This document shows, piece by piece, positions 44,654 to 52,268 of a stretch of DNA of 64,000 bases (position 1 is the first letter of the stretch; each line of letters opens with the position of its first letter). A program made the translations under genes and the position numbers. The stretch covers positions 806,001-870,000 of the forward strand of contig NZ_QAOU01000001.1 in NCBI RefSeq assembly GCF_003050965.1, given 5' to 3'. Below the pieces are notes generated by a model. That model made no database searches, had not been told where the DNA came from, and was given only the letters and a program-made list of their open reading frames with translations. The stretch comes from Nitrosospira sp. Nsp2. Lineage in GTDB: Bacteria; Pseudomonadota; Gammaproteobacteria; Burkholderiales; Nitrosomonadaceae.

Positions 44654-46033
44654 GTGTCGCGGCATTTCGATGCAATTATCATCGGGACCGGCCAGGCAGG
44701 CCCGTCTCTGGCGGCGCGGTTTAACGGCGCGGGAATGACTGTCGCCATTATTGAACGCAGCAAGTTTGGCGGCACATGTGTGAATACGGGATGTATCCCG
44801 ACAAAGACCCTCGTCGCGAGCGCGTACGCGGCGCATGTTGCTCGCCGCGGCGCCGAGTATGGTTTTGACGGCGATGGCGATGTGCGAGTTGATATGAAAC
44901 GCGTCAAAGCGCGAAAGGATGAAGTTTCCGGACGGTCGAGCAAGGCCGTCGAGGAATGGTTGCGAGGACTGAAGAATTGCACGGTCATCCAAGGCCATGC
45001 CCACTTTCAGTCGTCCCGCACGGTCGTCGTCAACGATGAGGTGCTGCAAGCCGACAAAGTTTTCATCAACGTCGGCGGGCGCGCCTTTGTTCCCGCGATG
45101 CCGGGAATTCATGAGGCACCGTTTCTCACGAACTCTTCAATGATGGATATCGACTTCTTGCCGGAGCATCTTGTCATCGTTGGCGGAAGTTACGTTGGGT
45201 TGGAATTCGCTCAGATGTATCGCCGTTTCGGGAGCCAAGTCACGATAGTAGAGAAGGGACCGCGCCTGCTTGGACGTGAAGACGAAGATGTTTCGGACGC
45301 CGTGCGTGAAATCCTGGAGATGGAGGAGATACGGATCCGGACGAATGCGAAATGTATATCACTGGCGAAGCGTGACAGTCGTATCGCCGTTGGTATGGAA
45401 TGCGACGAAGGTCCGCCGGAAGTAGTAGGCACTCACGTTCTTCTAGCGGTGGGACGTACTCCCAACACGAACGACCTGGGTCTAGACCGGGCCGGCGTTG
45501 CGACCGACCAACGCGGTTACATCATCGTTGACGATCAACTGCAAACAAACGTGCCCGGCATCTGGGCCCTGGGCGACTGCAACGGCCGCGGCGCCTTTAC
45601 ACATACTTCCTATAACGACTATGAGATCGTCGCCGATAATCTCCTCGACTCAAACCATCGCCGCGTGTCAGACCGGATCCAGGCGTACGCTTTGTTTACA
45701 GATCCACCGTTAGGACGATGCGGCATGACGGACGCCGAAATAGGGAAGTCCAGGCGCCCTGTACTTGCTACGAAACTTCCGATGAGCGGAGTGAGTCGCG
45801 CCGTTGAGAAAGGTGAGACACAAGGTTTCATCAAAATCTCTGTTGATGCGGAAACAAAACATATTTTGGGTGCTGCGATTCTTGGCACCGGAGGCGATGA
45901 AGTAATTCACGTTTTGCTGGACGTCATGTATGCGAAGGCGCCGTATACGGTAGTGCAGCGCGCAATGCACATTCATCCGACAGTTGCGGAATATCTCCCC
46001 ACCGCCTTGTCCAAACTGGAACCCGTTGCGTGA
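44654..46033 (+). CDS. FAD-dependent pyridine nucleotide-disulfide oxidoreductase (mercuric reductase-like)
   Basis: 459 residues from a GTG with a near-perfect ribosome binding site (AAAGGAGGTGACTC). 'DAIIIGTGQAGPSLAARF' binds FAD, 'GGTCVNTGCIPTKT' holds the redox-active C-x4-C pair, 'HLVIVGGSYVGLEFAQMY' binds NAD(P)H, 'GIWALGDCNGRGAFT' contacts FAD again, and the C-terminal dimerisation domain ends with 'MHIHPTVAEYLPT'. This is the mercuric reductase/dihydrolipoamide dehydrogenase family, but without the N-terminal heavy-metal domain or the C-terminal cysteine pair of MerA, so mercury reduction is unlikely. The substrate is unknown. Confidence 0.92.
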   Translation: MSRHFDAIIIGTGQAGPSLAARFNGAGMTVAIIERSKFGGTCVNTGCIPTKTLVASAYAAHVARRGAEYGFDGDGDVRVDMKRVKARKDEVSGRSSKAVEEWLRGLKNCTVIQGHAHFQSSRTVVVNDEVLQADKVFINVGGRAFVPAMPGIHEAPFLTNSSMMDIDFLPEHLVIVGGSYVGLEFAQMYRRFGSQVTIVEKGPRLLGREDEDVSDAVREILEMEEIRIRTNAKCISLAKRDSRIAVGMECDEGPPEVVGTHVLLAVGRTPNTNDLGLDRAGVATDQRGYIIVDDQLQTNVPGIWALGDCNGRGAFTHTSYNDYEIVADNLLDSNHRRVSDRIQAYALFTDPPLGRCGMTDAEIGKSRRPVLATKLPMSGVSRAVEKGETQGFIKISVDAETKHILGAAILGTGGDEVIHVLLDVMYAKAPYTVVQRAMHIHPTVAEYLPTALSKLEPVA

Positions 46034-46183
46034 GCAACGTTGGAGGACAGTATGATCCCCTCTATAGCTTCGGACGTGTTCCTCGGCGGGTGATCGGCGA
46101 GACGCGCTCGGGTTCGCTTGCGTCCCACCAAGAGGACCCCACTTGCCATCGGCGACTTATGGTTGAGACGATTGCTGGAATAT

Positions 46184-46546
46184 CTAAATGCGGTCAACGA
46201 CGCAGATCACATTCTTGCCGAATTTGGCCCTGAAGGGACTGAATTCGGGGTCGGGTCTAAAGGTTTCTCGGATGCGAAGGATCGTGTTAACCCGATCAAC
46301 CTCAAACTCCTGCCACCCAGACGTGGATAGCGTTCTAGAGTCATCTTTGATCTGCACTCCAGCCACGAGAATTCTTCCCGCTGATTCGTAGATAATGTAA
46401 GGTTCAAACGTCCGAAAGTGGCCCTCGTTTTTGTAGTGAAGTCGAACTCTTGTTTTGCTACGGATGGCCTCGCATAGCGTGGTTTCCAAGTCTGTTCTAC
46501 GCGGAGCTGGGCCTGTCCGATTTTTTGATTTTATTGTTTCAAACAT
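46184..46546 (-). CDS. WYL-like small protein (copy 1)
   Basis: 120 residues from the ATG at 46546, chosen over 46552 because GGAA is at a workable distance. The core 'LCEAIRSKTRVRLHYKNEGH', 'FRTFEPYIIYESAGRILVAG' and 'FEVDRVNTILRIRETF' follows the strand order of a WYL domain (ligand-sensing module usually attached to an HTH), but no DNA-binding part is present. A paralog with the same architecture is at 48791-49156. The surrounding plus-strand DNA is also duplicated, so copy 1 and copy 2 arose by a segmental duplication. The function is unknown; a stand-alone sensor or anti-repressor is a guess. Confidence 0.7.
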   Translation of the reverse strand: MFETIKSKNRTGPAPRRTDLETTLCEAIRSKTRVRLHYKNEGHFRTFEPYIIYESAGRILVAGVQIKDDSRTLSTSGWQEFEVDRVNTILRIRETFRPDPEFSPFRAKFGKNVICVVDRI

Positions 46547-46647
46547 ATCCATTTCCTACGGAATATTGTGAAGAAATATTAACCCAGCAATGCGAAAATA
46601 AATAACATTTGACGCAATAGAGAATTCGTGTTAGGTCATAGTTGAGT

Positions 46648-46668
46648 CCGCCTTTTGGCGGTTTTTTT
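46648..46668 (+). terminator. Rho-independent terminator, phage-like
   Basis: CCGCC-TTTT-GGCGG followed by seven T. A near-identical hairpin lies at the matching place in the second copy of the duplicated segment (49254-49275). Confidence 0.85.
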
Positions 46669-46736
46669 ATTTGAGGAAGCCCGTGGCAACGAGTTTGACG
46701 GGCAGTGGGATGAAGATGCGTCAGGCTATGTCGACT

Positions 46737-46928
46737 TTATTGGCGCGTTTGGACACTGTCGTCCAGCGCAAGGCGTTCGGAACTGTTGATCAAGGCAGGC
46801 AATTCCTCTTTAGCCAGTCGCTGCATTTTGAGCGTGCGCTTAAGAATTTTGTTAGTTCTTTTTTCCAGCCATTTATCGAATTCTTTTGCCTTGTATCCCA
46901 ACGCATCAATACCTTTTGGTTTTTTCAT
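46737..46928 (-). CDS. Small basic helical protein of unknown function
   Basis: 63 residues from the ATG at 46928 (AGGAA six bases upstream; an ATG at 46934 is too close). MKKPKGIDALGYKAKEFDKW and the following lysine-rich helix give a compact, strongly basic protein that could bind nucleic acid. No family is recognised. It overlaps on the other strand the remains of a phage gene starting near 46680. A TATATAGGA-type AT-rich segment upstream could be its promoter. Confidence 0.5.
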   Translation of the reverse strand: MKKPKGIDALGYKAKEFDKWLEKRTNKILKRTLKMQRLAKEELPALINSSERLALDDSVQTRQ

Positions 46929-47316
46929 CCGCATTTCCTATATAAAAATCCTATATAGACTGCAAAAAAACGGGTACCTAGGAGGCCGTCCACTCAGCGG
47001 AAACCTCGATGAGTAGTCAGCAGGCATGTCGCGGCTCTGATGTTCGCAAATTTCTTAATCGAATAATGTACGCAAACAAACTGAAGCACGACATTTTCCT
47101 TCTTGCGAGGTATGACCATTTCGCAATCTGTACTAGTCTTCTAGCAGGTCTCCCTTAAAAAGTTGTGAAATGCGCTGGCGTTTGCAATGGATCCCGTAAT
47201 CAGAGAACTAAATTCATTTGCCGTTTACATTAGTTATTTATGCGGCGTAAGGACCGCCACCGGGGTGCTGTCATGGGCAGGTCATTTATGCCAATCAATC
47301 ATGAACAGGTATTGAG
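46929..47316. other. Gene-poor region
   Basis: AT-rich DNA with no supported gene between the small basic protein and the DUF1772 gene. Confidence 0.35.
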
Positions 47317-47757
47317 ATGTTGCACGCCGCGCAATTCGTCGCTGTTTTTTGCTGTACCGTTTTTGCCGGTGCCGCGCTCTACATCAGTCTTGTTGAGCAC
47401 CCGGCACGGATGGACTGCGATACAAAGACTGCCGTTACGGTTTGGGCGCCCAGCTATAAACGGGCAACAATGATGCAAGCTCCACTGGCTATCTTGAGTT
47501 TCAGCGCCGGGGTGTCCGCTTGGTTGCTCGATGGCGGCATCATGTGGTTTATTGGGGCAGTTCTTATTGGCTTGGTCGTGCCATTCACATTTCTTGTAAT
47601 CATGCCCATGAACCATCAGCTTCTAATTCCCGGACGTGACCTCGCGTCGGATGAAACCCGAGCGCTGCTCGAAAAGCGGGGAAAACTCCACGCTGTGCGT
47701 ACCGGGCTGGGTTTGTTGGCGTCTGGAATCTACATTATTGAGCTACTTAAAGCCTAA
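47317..47757 (+). CDS. DUF1772 membrane protein
   Basis: 146 residues. Four hydrophobic helices (about 5-25, 50-70, 75-98, 125-143), with 'AALYISLVEHPARMDCDTKTAV' after the first helix and 'FLVIMPMNHQLL' after the third, match the DUF1772 (anthrone-oxygenase-like) membrane family. The function in bacteria is unknown. The ribosome binding site is weak (AGG). It is intact, unlike most of its neighbours, so it is either recent cargo or still selected. Confidence 0.8.
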   Translation: MLHAAQFVAVFCCTVFAGAALYISLVEHPARMDCDTKTAVTVWAPSYKRATMMQAPLAILSFSAGVSAWLLDGGIMWFIGAVLIGLVVPFTFLVIMPMNHQLLIPGRDLASDETRALLEKRGKLHAVRTGLGLLASGIYIIELLKA

Positions 47758-47957
47758 CTCGCGCATGAACTCGAACGAAGCATTACTTGCGCGGTTAACC
47801 GGACCGGGCTTTTCCAGTGCTGCCGGCAACTCTGTTCATCCTCGTTCGCGGGACAAAATCCCGTATTTCTAGACCTTCGCAGAACTTAACGAGCGGCACG
47901 CTGCGCCTACTCCTCCCAACAAAGCAGATCAGAGTGGGCCAGCGGCTTTGATGGATA

Positions 47958-48117
47958 CTTTTACAGTAGCGAAGTTATCCCATCCCCCGTATCGCAAGCG
48001 CTATTACAGCCGTTGCGATGCAGCCGAGTATCCGAACGGGTGGCTGACAACAAGTTGCCCCTTTACATCTGGTCTTGCAGCTAAGAGCAACATGACTGCC
48101 ATAATGGGAATTGTGGC
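47958..48117 (-). pseudogene. 3' end fragment of an Nramp-type transporter gene
   Basis: 'IPIMAVMLLLAARPDVKGQLVVS' in two-block form, then in a shifted frame 'PVRILGCIATAVIALAIRGMG', matches the last 50 residues of the intact transporter at 52269-53558 ('VPIMAVMMLLAARPDVMGQFVVS' and 'LRVLGWIATCVMALAVVGMG'). There are two frameshifts and the gene is cut off at about 48117 by HNH-like sequence. DNA identity to the intact copy is visible by eye, with many substitutions, so it is an old paralogous relic. Confidence 0.75.
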
Positions 48118-48462
48118 GTGATCGGATGCGGCAACGTACTGAATGTCGGGGAATGTGTCAGAACCATTATCCGTGGCGCTGCGCGGTGGCACGATCGGGC
48201 CTGCGCGAGTTGTGGGGAGCGGCCGTTCTGGATCGTCTAAGTATTTATGGAAAACCACATGGGATTAATACATCCGGAGACGATAAAGGGTGAGGAAAAG
48301 TGGAACGCAAAGCTGAACGATGCTCAAGTCAGGAAGATATACGCAGATCGCAGAACCAATCGATTGCCGATGAATCAGGGGGTTGGTCATACCATCATTG
48401 GTTTAGTGAAACAACATGGATCTGGCGTCATGTCGACTCATATCCAGAGGAATCCACATATT
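48118..48462 (+). pseudogene. Degenerate HNH-endonuclease-like gene
   Basis: The beginning reads 'IGCGNVLN' in one frame and 'ECRGMCQNHYPWR' in the next, the N-terminal zinc knuckle common in phage HNH endonucleases. The end reads 'GEEKWNAKLNDAQVRKIYAD' and 'GVGHTIIGLVKQ', the helix-turn-helix tail of the same proteins. The HNH core that should lie between them is missing and frames do not agree. The gene is therefore a deletion derivative of a homing-type nuclease. Confidence 0.6.
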
Positions 48463-48639
48463 ATGTGTGCGCCAAAAATCCCAAAGGCTGACCCGTTAAT
48501 CGGAGAAGCAGCTAAACAGGATGCCGATATTGCAGCCTCAATGCGGGATATTGCAAAGGACCAACTCGCTTGGGAAAAAGAAAGGGCGATCAAGCAAGAC
48601 CCGCTCGTCGAGAACATCGTCAGCTTTATCGCGGAATAA
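48463..48639 (+). pseudogene. N-terminal fragment of a phage virion protein
   Basis: MCAPKIPKADPLIGEAAKQD then a helical stretch ending 'KQDPLVENIVSFIAE'. A short protein starting M-C-x-x-PKIP-x-DP-x-IG-x-AA is typical of the internal or structural virion proteins of podovirus-like prophages, which are several hundred residues long. Only 58 codons remain, so the gene is truncated. Confidence 0.5.
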
Positions 48640-48649
48640 CGGAGGTCGA

Positions 48650-48946
48650 ATGATTGTAAAAATCGTGCCGTCAATTGACCAGATCGTTTTCGATGTTCGG
48701 GCTGCGCTCGGCTGCTTTGAAACCTTGGGGCATGACCCCGAATTGGCATGCGAGATAGCCAGTATGCATCTGAACCAGCTCCTTGCATATTTAGAGGCGG
48801 TCAACGGTGCAAATAACCTTCATGCCGAATTTGGGCTGGAAGGAACTGAATGCTCCATGATACTCAAAGGCTTCCTGGATGAGGATAACCGAGTTAAGCA
48901 GCCCAACCTGGAAATTGCGGAGGTTCTTCCCTTCCGTCCGGTTTGA
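48650..48946 (+). CDS. Small phage-region protein, 3' part antisense to WYL-like copy 2
   Basis: 98 residues from an ATG with ACGGAGGTCGA upstream. The first 50 residues, beginning MIVKIVPSIDQIVFDVRAAL, look like genuine helical coding sequence. The last 45 lie antisense to the WYL-like gene (48791-49156) and match the corresponding antisense reading of the first copy at 46.15 kb, so they may be non-selected read-through. The likely state is a small phage protein whose original 3' end was replaced by the duplicated segment. Confidence 0.45.
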   Translation: MIVKIVPSIDQIVFDVRAALGCFETLGHDPELACEIASMHLNQLLAYLEAVNGANNLHAEFGLEGTECSMILKGFLDEDNRVKQPNLEIAEVLPFRPV

Positions 48947-49156
48947 ATCATCTTTGGTCTGCATTCCGTGAACCAGTATCTCCCCGCTTTGCACACAGTA
49001 CACAGTGTAAGGTTCAAACGTTCGAAAGCGGGTTTCGTTTCTGTAGTGGAGGCGAACTCTCTTTTTGCTGCGGATGGCCTGGCATAAGGCGATTTCCAGG
49101 TCTGTTCTACGTAATGCTGGGCCTGCGTCCTTTTCTGGTCTTGGCGGCTCAAACAT
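48791..49156 (-). CDS. WYL-like small protein (copy 2)
   Basis: 121 residues from the ATG at 49156, preceded by GGAATGAAC. Blocks 'LCQAIRSKKRVRLHYRNETR', 'FRTFEPYTVYCVQSGEILVH' and 'KFGMKVICTVDRL' align to copy 1 at 46184-46546 over the whole length, with changes spread throughout but the R-V-R-L-H-Y, R-T-F-E-P-Y and V-I-C-x-V-D-R patterns kept. Such retention argues for a functional protein in both copies. The family and role are as uncertain as for copy 1. Confidence 0.7.
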   Translation of the reverse strand: MFEPPRPEKDAGPALRRTDLEIALCQAIRSKKRVRLHYRNETRFRTFEPYTVYCVQSGEILVHGMQTKDDSNRTEGKNLRNFQVGLLNSVILIQEAFEYHGAFSSFQPKFGMKVICTVDRL

Positions 49157-49253
49157 GTTCATTCCAGTTGAACGTTGGGAATGAATGTTAACGCAATAAT
49201 GGAGAAAAAAATAACGGTTGACGCGGTAGCGATCTGATCTAGGCTGACATAAA

Positions 49254-49275
49254 GCCCGCCTTTTGGCGGCTTTTT
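49254..49275 (+). terminator. Rho-independent terminator, phage-like
   Basis: GCCCGCC-TTTT-GGCGGC followed by five T, equivalent to the hairpin at 46648-46668 in the duplicated segment. Confidence 0.8.
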
Positions 49276-49292
49276 CATTTTAAAGGAAGCGC

Positions 49293-49447
49293 ATGGCATT
49301 CACTGAGTTTGATGGGCAACTGGACGACGATGAGCCCATGTGTATTATGCATTGCGGTATGGCATCGATGAGAAACCGGCAACAGGTGATCCGGTCGTCA
49401 TCGCCCGGGACGCAAACGGGACCTTGATTCAGGACGGCTACCGATGA
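49293..49447 (+). pseudogene. Degenerate phage gene after the terminator
   Basis: An ATG with AAGGAAGC upstream opens MAFTEFDGQLDDDEPMC; in another frame further on the reading is 'YGIDEKPATGDPVVIARDAN' to a TGA at 49445-49447. At the matching place in the first copy (from about 46680) one frame reads 'EFDGQWDEDASGYVDFIG'. Both are frameshifted relics of one phage gene. Confidence 0.5.
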
Positions 49448-49689
49448 AAAATCCATGGTTTTGCAGAGCGCAGCCACGGCCGCGGGCCGCGATGAATCCG
49501 TTGAACTCAGGCCGGTCCAGGATGCGATGGTGGAGTGTGAGGCGGCGGGACCAGAGCCGATAATATCTTCTCCAGGAATTCCATCATCTCAGCAATCTTT
49601 TTTTATTGGGAATGAGAATCATAATCGTCTCATAGGAGAAGGGTCAGCAATTGATACCGCACCGCCTTTAACAAATCGGATTACTGAAA

Positions 49690-49965
49690 ATGGAAACACT
49701 TTACGACGCGAGCGTATATCCAGACCCAGTTCTGAAAACGATATGGGGCGCAGGAAATCTTGGGGTGGCGATCGCCAATTGGTGGATGCTGGGATGGCCG
49801 GAGAGAGTCTCGAAACTGCTGACCCAGCGGATATACGAGGACGAGTTTCAGCGCCAACTCTCCCAGATGGAGGAGATATTGGCCAGAACAGCGGATATGG
49901 GTTATTTCTCCCCAGTGGAGGTGGTCATAATGTCAGGCTACAGTCTGGAGCCACCAAATTTGTAG
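49690..49965 (+). CDS. Small phage-type protein of unknown function
   Basis: 91 residues. METLYDASVYPDPVLKTIWG is followed by a hydrophobic 'LGVAIANWWMLGWPERVSKLL' in two blocks and a helical, glutamate/glutamine-rich C-terminal part. The composition is that of a genuine protein, unlike the overlapping 285-codon frame on the same strand. I suspect a prophage protein, but cannot name it. The 'LGWPE' inside it is not followed by the V-F-W and GIAP blocks and is not a member of the LVGWPE family. Confidence 0.55.
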   Translation: METLYDASVYPDPVLKTIWGAGNLGVAIANWWMLGWPERVSKLLTQRIYEDEFQRQLSQMEEILARTADMGYFSPVEVVIMSGYSLEPPNL

Positions 49966-51296
49966 AGGGCATCCCTGTCACCAAAGCAGAAATCCCGCTA
50001 TCCCGGAATCACTTCGAGCTCGAAGGCGTCCGCCCCCTCGTTGAATCCCTCATCAAGCGGCGTGCTGCTGCCAAGCAGGGCGGTAAAGACCTCTCCAATG
50101 CCAAAGACCACGCCAGGGAACGGATGGATGGCAAGCGCGAGCGTTCCGTGGACCGAGAACAAGTGGTTGCGCCTGCAAGCCAAGGCGATGGAGAAGGCAG
50201 ATTCTGGGGCTGCAAATATCCTCGGCAGATTGTCGATGCTACCAGGGCGGGGAAAGATTCAAAAGGGACGGGGAGGGCACTTGCGGATAGGTGCAACCCG
50301 CATCCGCTGTGACTCGACAACAACCCGCATACGCTGCCAATCCTGAAAAGAGGTCCAGTCAGGACGGACCCAACGCTCGCGGCCGACGCGATTCCGATTT
50401 ATCAGACGATAAACGGAAACGCCGCCAGATGATGACCCGGTAGCATTCTCCAAACAGGCCACCTTTCCCGGGTGGCTTTTCTGTTTCTGAGTACCACAGA
50501 TTGGTTCGGGGATGAGCTGAAGCCTATTCTCAAGCAAGTGGCTACGTTGCGCCGGGTCGACTGATGGCCGGGTTTAACCAGCGCGTGAAGGAATTGAAAC
50601 AGGAGAGTGTCCGGTAGTCCACGCGACCGAAAGAAGCATCCCGCCTCATACGAGCGTAAGGAATACCTGGATCGCCGCTTCTAGGGCGATCGCAATAAAC
50701 GTGAGGAATGATGATGAAGACGGTGGCGAGTCGCGAGGACCATACCGCAATTATGGCGGGTGGGGGGTCTATCAATCGTGCATTTAACGAGCGCCTAGAC
50801 AGCAATAGCAGACCCATTTTGCTTTTGAAAGCTATGGGTCCTCCTTCCCGGCGTTACCCATTCGGACTATTGCTATTGATTGACTCCCCTGCTTATCGTG
50901 GTCGTCTGTTTGGCTGTTCCATAAGCGACATTATGTAGCGGGCAATATGGGCGTGCCCTCGGTTAGTCGTTTTGGTATTTCCGTTATGGCGATTGCCATA
51001 CTTCTTATATCTGGGCAGACAAGTGCAGCTAGTTATAAGTTTACCGACTTGCGTCCAGGGACGGCCTCCTTCATCTCGGATGATTTTCAGCTTTAAAACG
51101 ACGGACCGGAACGAAGCCGACAGACTCGCTCGTATTGATCCGTTAAGCTCGAACAAGAGTTTCAGCGCACCGGAATTATGGCGGGACTGAAAACCGATTA
51201 CATGTTATAAACCTTAACTATTCCTCCTGTATTTATAATAAGACAGTTTCGGCTTCCACACTTACGCTGGAAGGATTCTGAACAAACGAGGTGATT
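49966..51296. other. Decayed accessory DNA
   Basis: About 1.3 kb with no gene I can support. A plus-strand frame ends 'RDSDLSDDKRKRRQMMTR' at about 50450 directly before a hairpin terminator, so it is probably the tail of a lost phage gene. Open frames around 50.0-50.3 kb on both strands overlap and cannot be decided. Confidence 0.4.
50457..50479 (+). terminator. Rho-independent terminator
   Basis: GCCACC and GGTGGC form a stem around TTTCCCG and are followed by TTTT. It follows a short charged C-terminal-looking frame in decayed DNA. Confidence 0.6.
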
Positions 51297-51815
51297 GTGA
51301 AAATCCTGCAAGCAGCTGCAAAGAGAATGGGTATTGTAGTGGGCATACTCTCAATCCAAGCTTTTTGGTTATTAGGAACGAACGCATTCGCACAGTCAGC
51401 ACCGAATGTACCTGTGCCCAATGAGAAAACAAACCCAGTTAACGTTCACGGTGCAGTGAATATTGGCGTGACTCCGTACCAGGTCGAGCAAACTATTGCC
51501 GATTCCGCAACCTGTGCGCCTCAATGCACTTTACGTTATCCGGAAGTACCACAGGGACAGCGGTTGGTTATTACGCATGTTTCTGCCCAGTTAAGTCCCG
51601 CAATATCCGTGATCATTCTGGAGGGAGGTAACGGGACACTATTTGTGACGAAGCCTTACAGAGCTGCCAGTAACTTGAATGCTCAAACCACCTTTTACTA
51701 CGAAGCCGGGCAAACTCCTTCTGCACGGATGTATGTCCCCGACACTAGCGATGATGGTATCGGTCATACCAGTTTGATCGTAACTCTCATTGGACACTTA
51801 ATTCCGTTACAGTGA
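51297..51815 (+). CDS. Secreted protein of unknown function
   Basis: 172 residues from a GTG at 51297 with GAGG five bases upstream (a GTG at 51291 is an alternative). The signal peptide ends near NAFAQSAPN. The mature part is predicted mostly beta ('QRLVITHVSAQLSPAISVII', 'TTFYYEAG') with a C-A-P-Q-C pair that could form a disulfide. No PEP-CTERM signal is present. No family is recognised. It is intact and has a good start region, so it is probably expressed. Confidence 0.65.
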   Translation: MKILQAAAKRMGIVVGILSIQAFWLLGTNAFAQSAPNVPVPNEKTNPVNVHGAVNIGVTPYQVEQTIADSATCAPQCTLRYPEVPQGQRLVITHVSAQLSPAISVIILEGGNGTLFVTKPYRAASNLNAQTTFYYEAGQTPSARMYVPDTSDDGIGHTSLIVTLIGHLIPLQ

Positions 51816-52140
51816 GGTGCACCTCGCTTCGGCTGATGCGGCCAACGGCGCCTCGGCGCCACACTGGCCCATGTATGCCCGATGATTGGACCGCAAGAAG
51901 CTGTAGATTCCTCATGCTGAGGGCGTTATTTTCCTGCATGTGATAGCTCGAACCGGGGCCGTCTGCGGTACGGTCCACGCTAAAGCCGTTATCAAGCATC
52001 ACCTCCAGGAACGATAAGTCCGTTACGGTCTTCGCATATTTGCCTTGCGGCCAGATGTAACACTTGGCACCCCCCATCCCGAAGTTAGGCCGTTGTCCAT
52101 AAGATAATCCCTGCACGCAGTAACGTCCGCTAACCGCTCA
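51816..52140. other. Region with an unassigned minus-strand frame
   Basis: A minus-strand frame from 52116 to 51787 encodes 109 residues of protein-like composition but overlaps the end of the secreted-protein gene and has no recognisable homology or clear ribosome binding site. It may be a relic. Confidence 0.3.
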
Positions 52141-52218
52141 TCATTTGTTGTCCCCGCGGTAACAGGTTGCCTGTTCAGAGGACGGGGCTTGCTTGGCTTT
52201 CTTATTCCTTTCGACCAT
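52141..52218 (-). CDS. Candidate 25-residue peptide
   Basis: ATG at 52218 with AAAGGAACTCGCA in front opens MVERNKKAKQAPSSEQATCY and five more residues to a TGA. A good ribosome binding site is the only support. It lies between the Nramp gene end and decayed DNA. Confidence 0.3.
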   Translation of the reverse strand: MVERNKKAKQAPSSEQATCYRGDNK

Positions 52219-52268
52219 TGCGAGTTCCTTTAGCCGTTGGGATCCGCCGCCGGCCTTAACGAAGACTT

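Noticed and set aside
44654-46033. Mercuric reductase (merA)
   Set aside because: The redox pair is present, but the heavy-metal domain and C-terminal cysteine pair are missing and no mer genes are adjacent.
46671-46958. 95-codon plus-strand frame after the phage terminator
   Set aside because: Only its first bases correspond to the duplicated phage gene start; the remainder is antisense to the small basic protein.
49690-49965. Possible sixth LVGWPE family member because of 'LGWPE'
   Set aside because: The V-F-W and GIAP blocks and the N-terminal Y-x-R-T-x-x-G block are absent.
49455-50312. 285-codon plus-strand frame
   Set aside because: It begins with TTG, overlaps a better 91-residue gene in another frame and has no recognisable domain; antisense frames in 50.0-50.2 kb look equally plausible.
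51787-52116. 109-codon minus-strand frame
   Set aside because: Protein-like composition, but no start signals, no family resemblance, and overlap with a secreted-protein gene; noted only as a possible relic.
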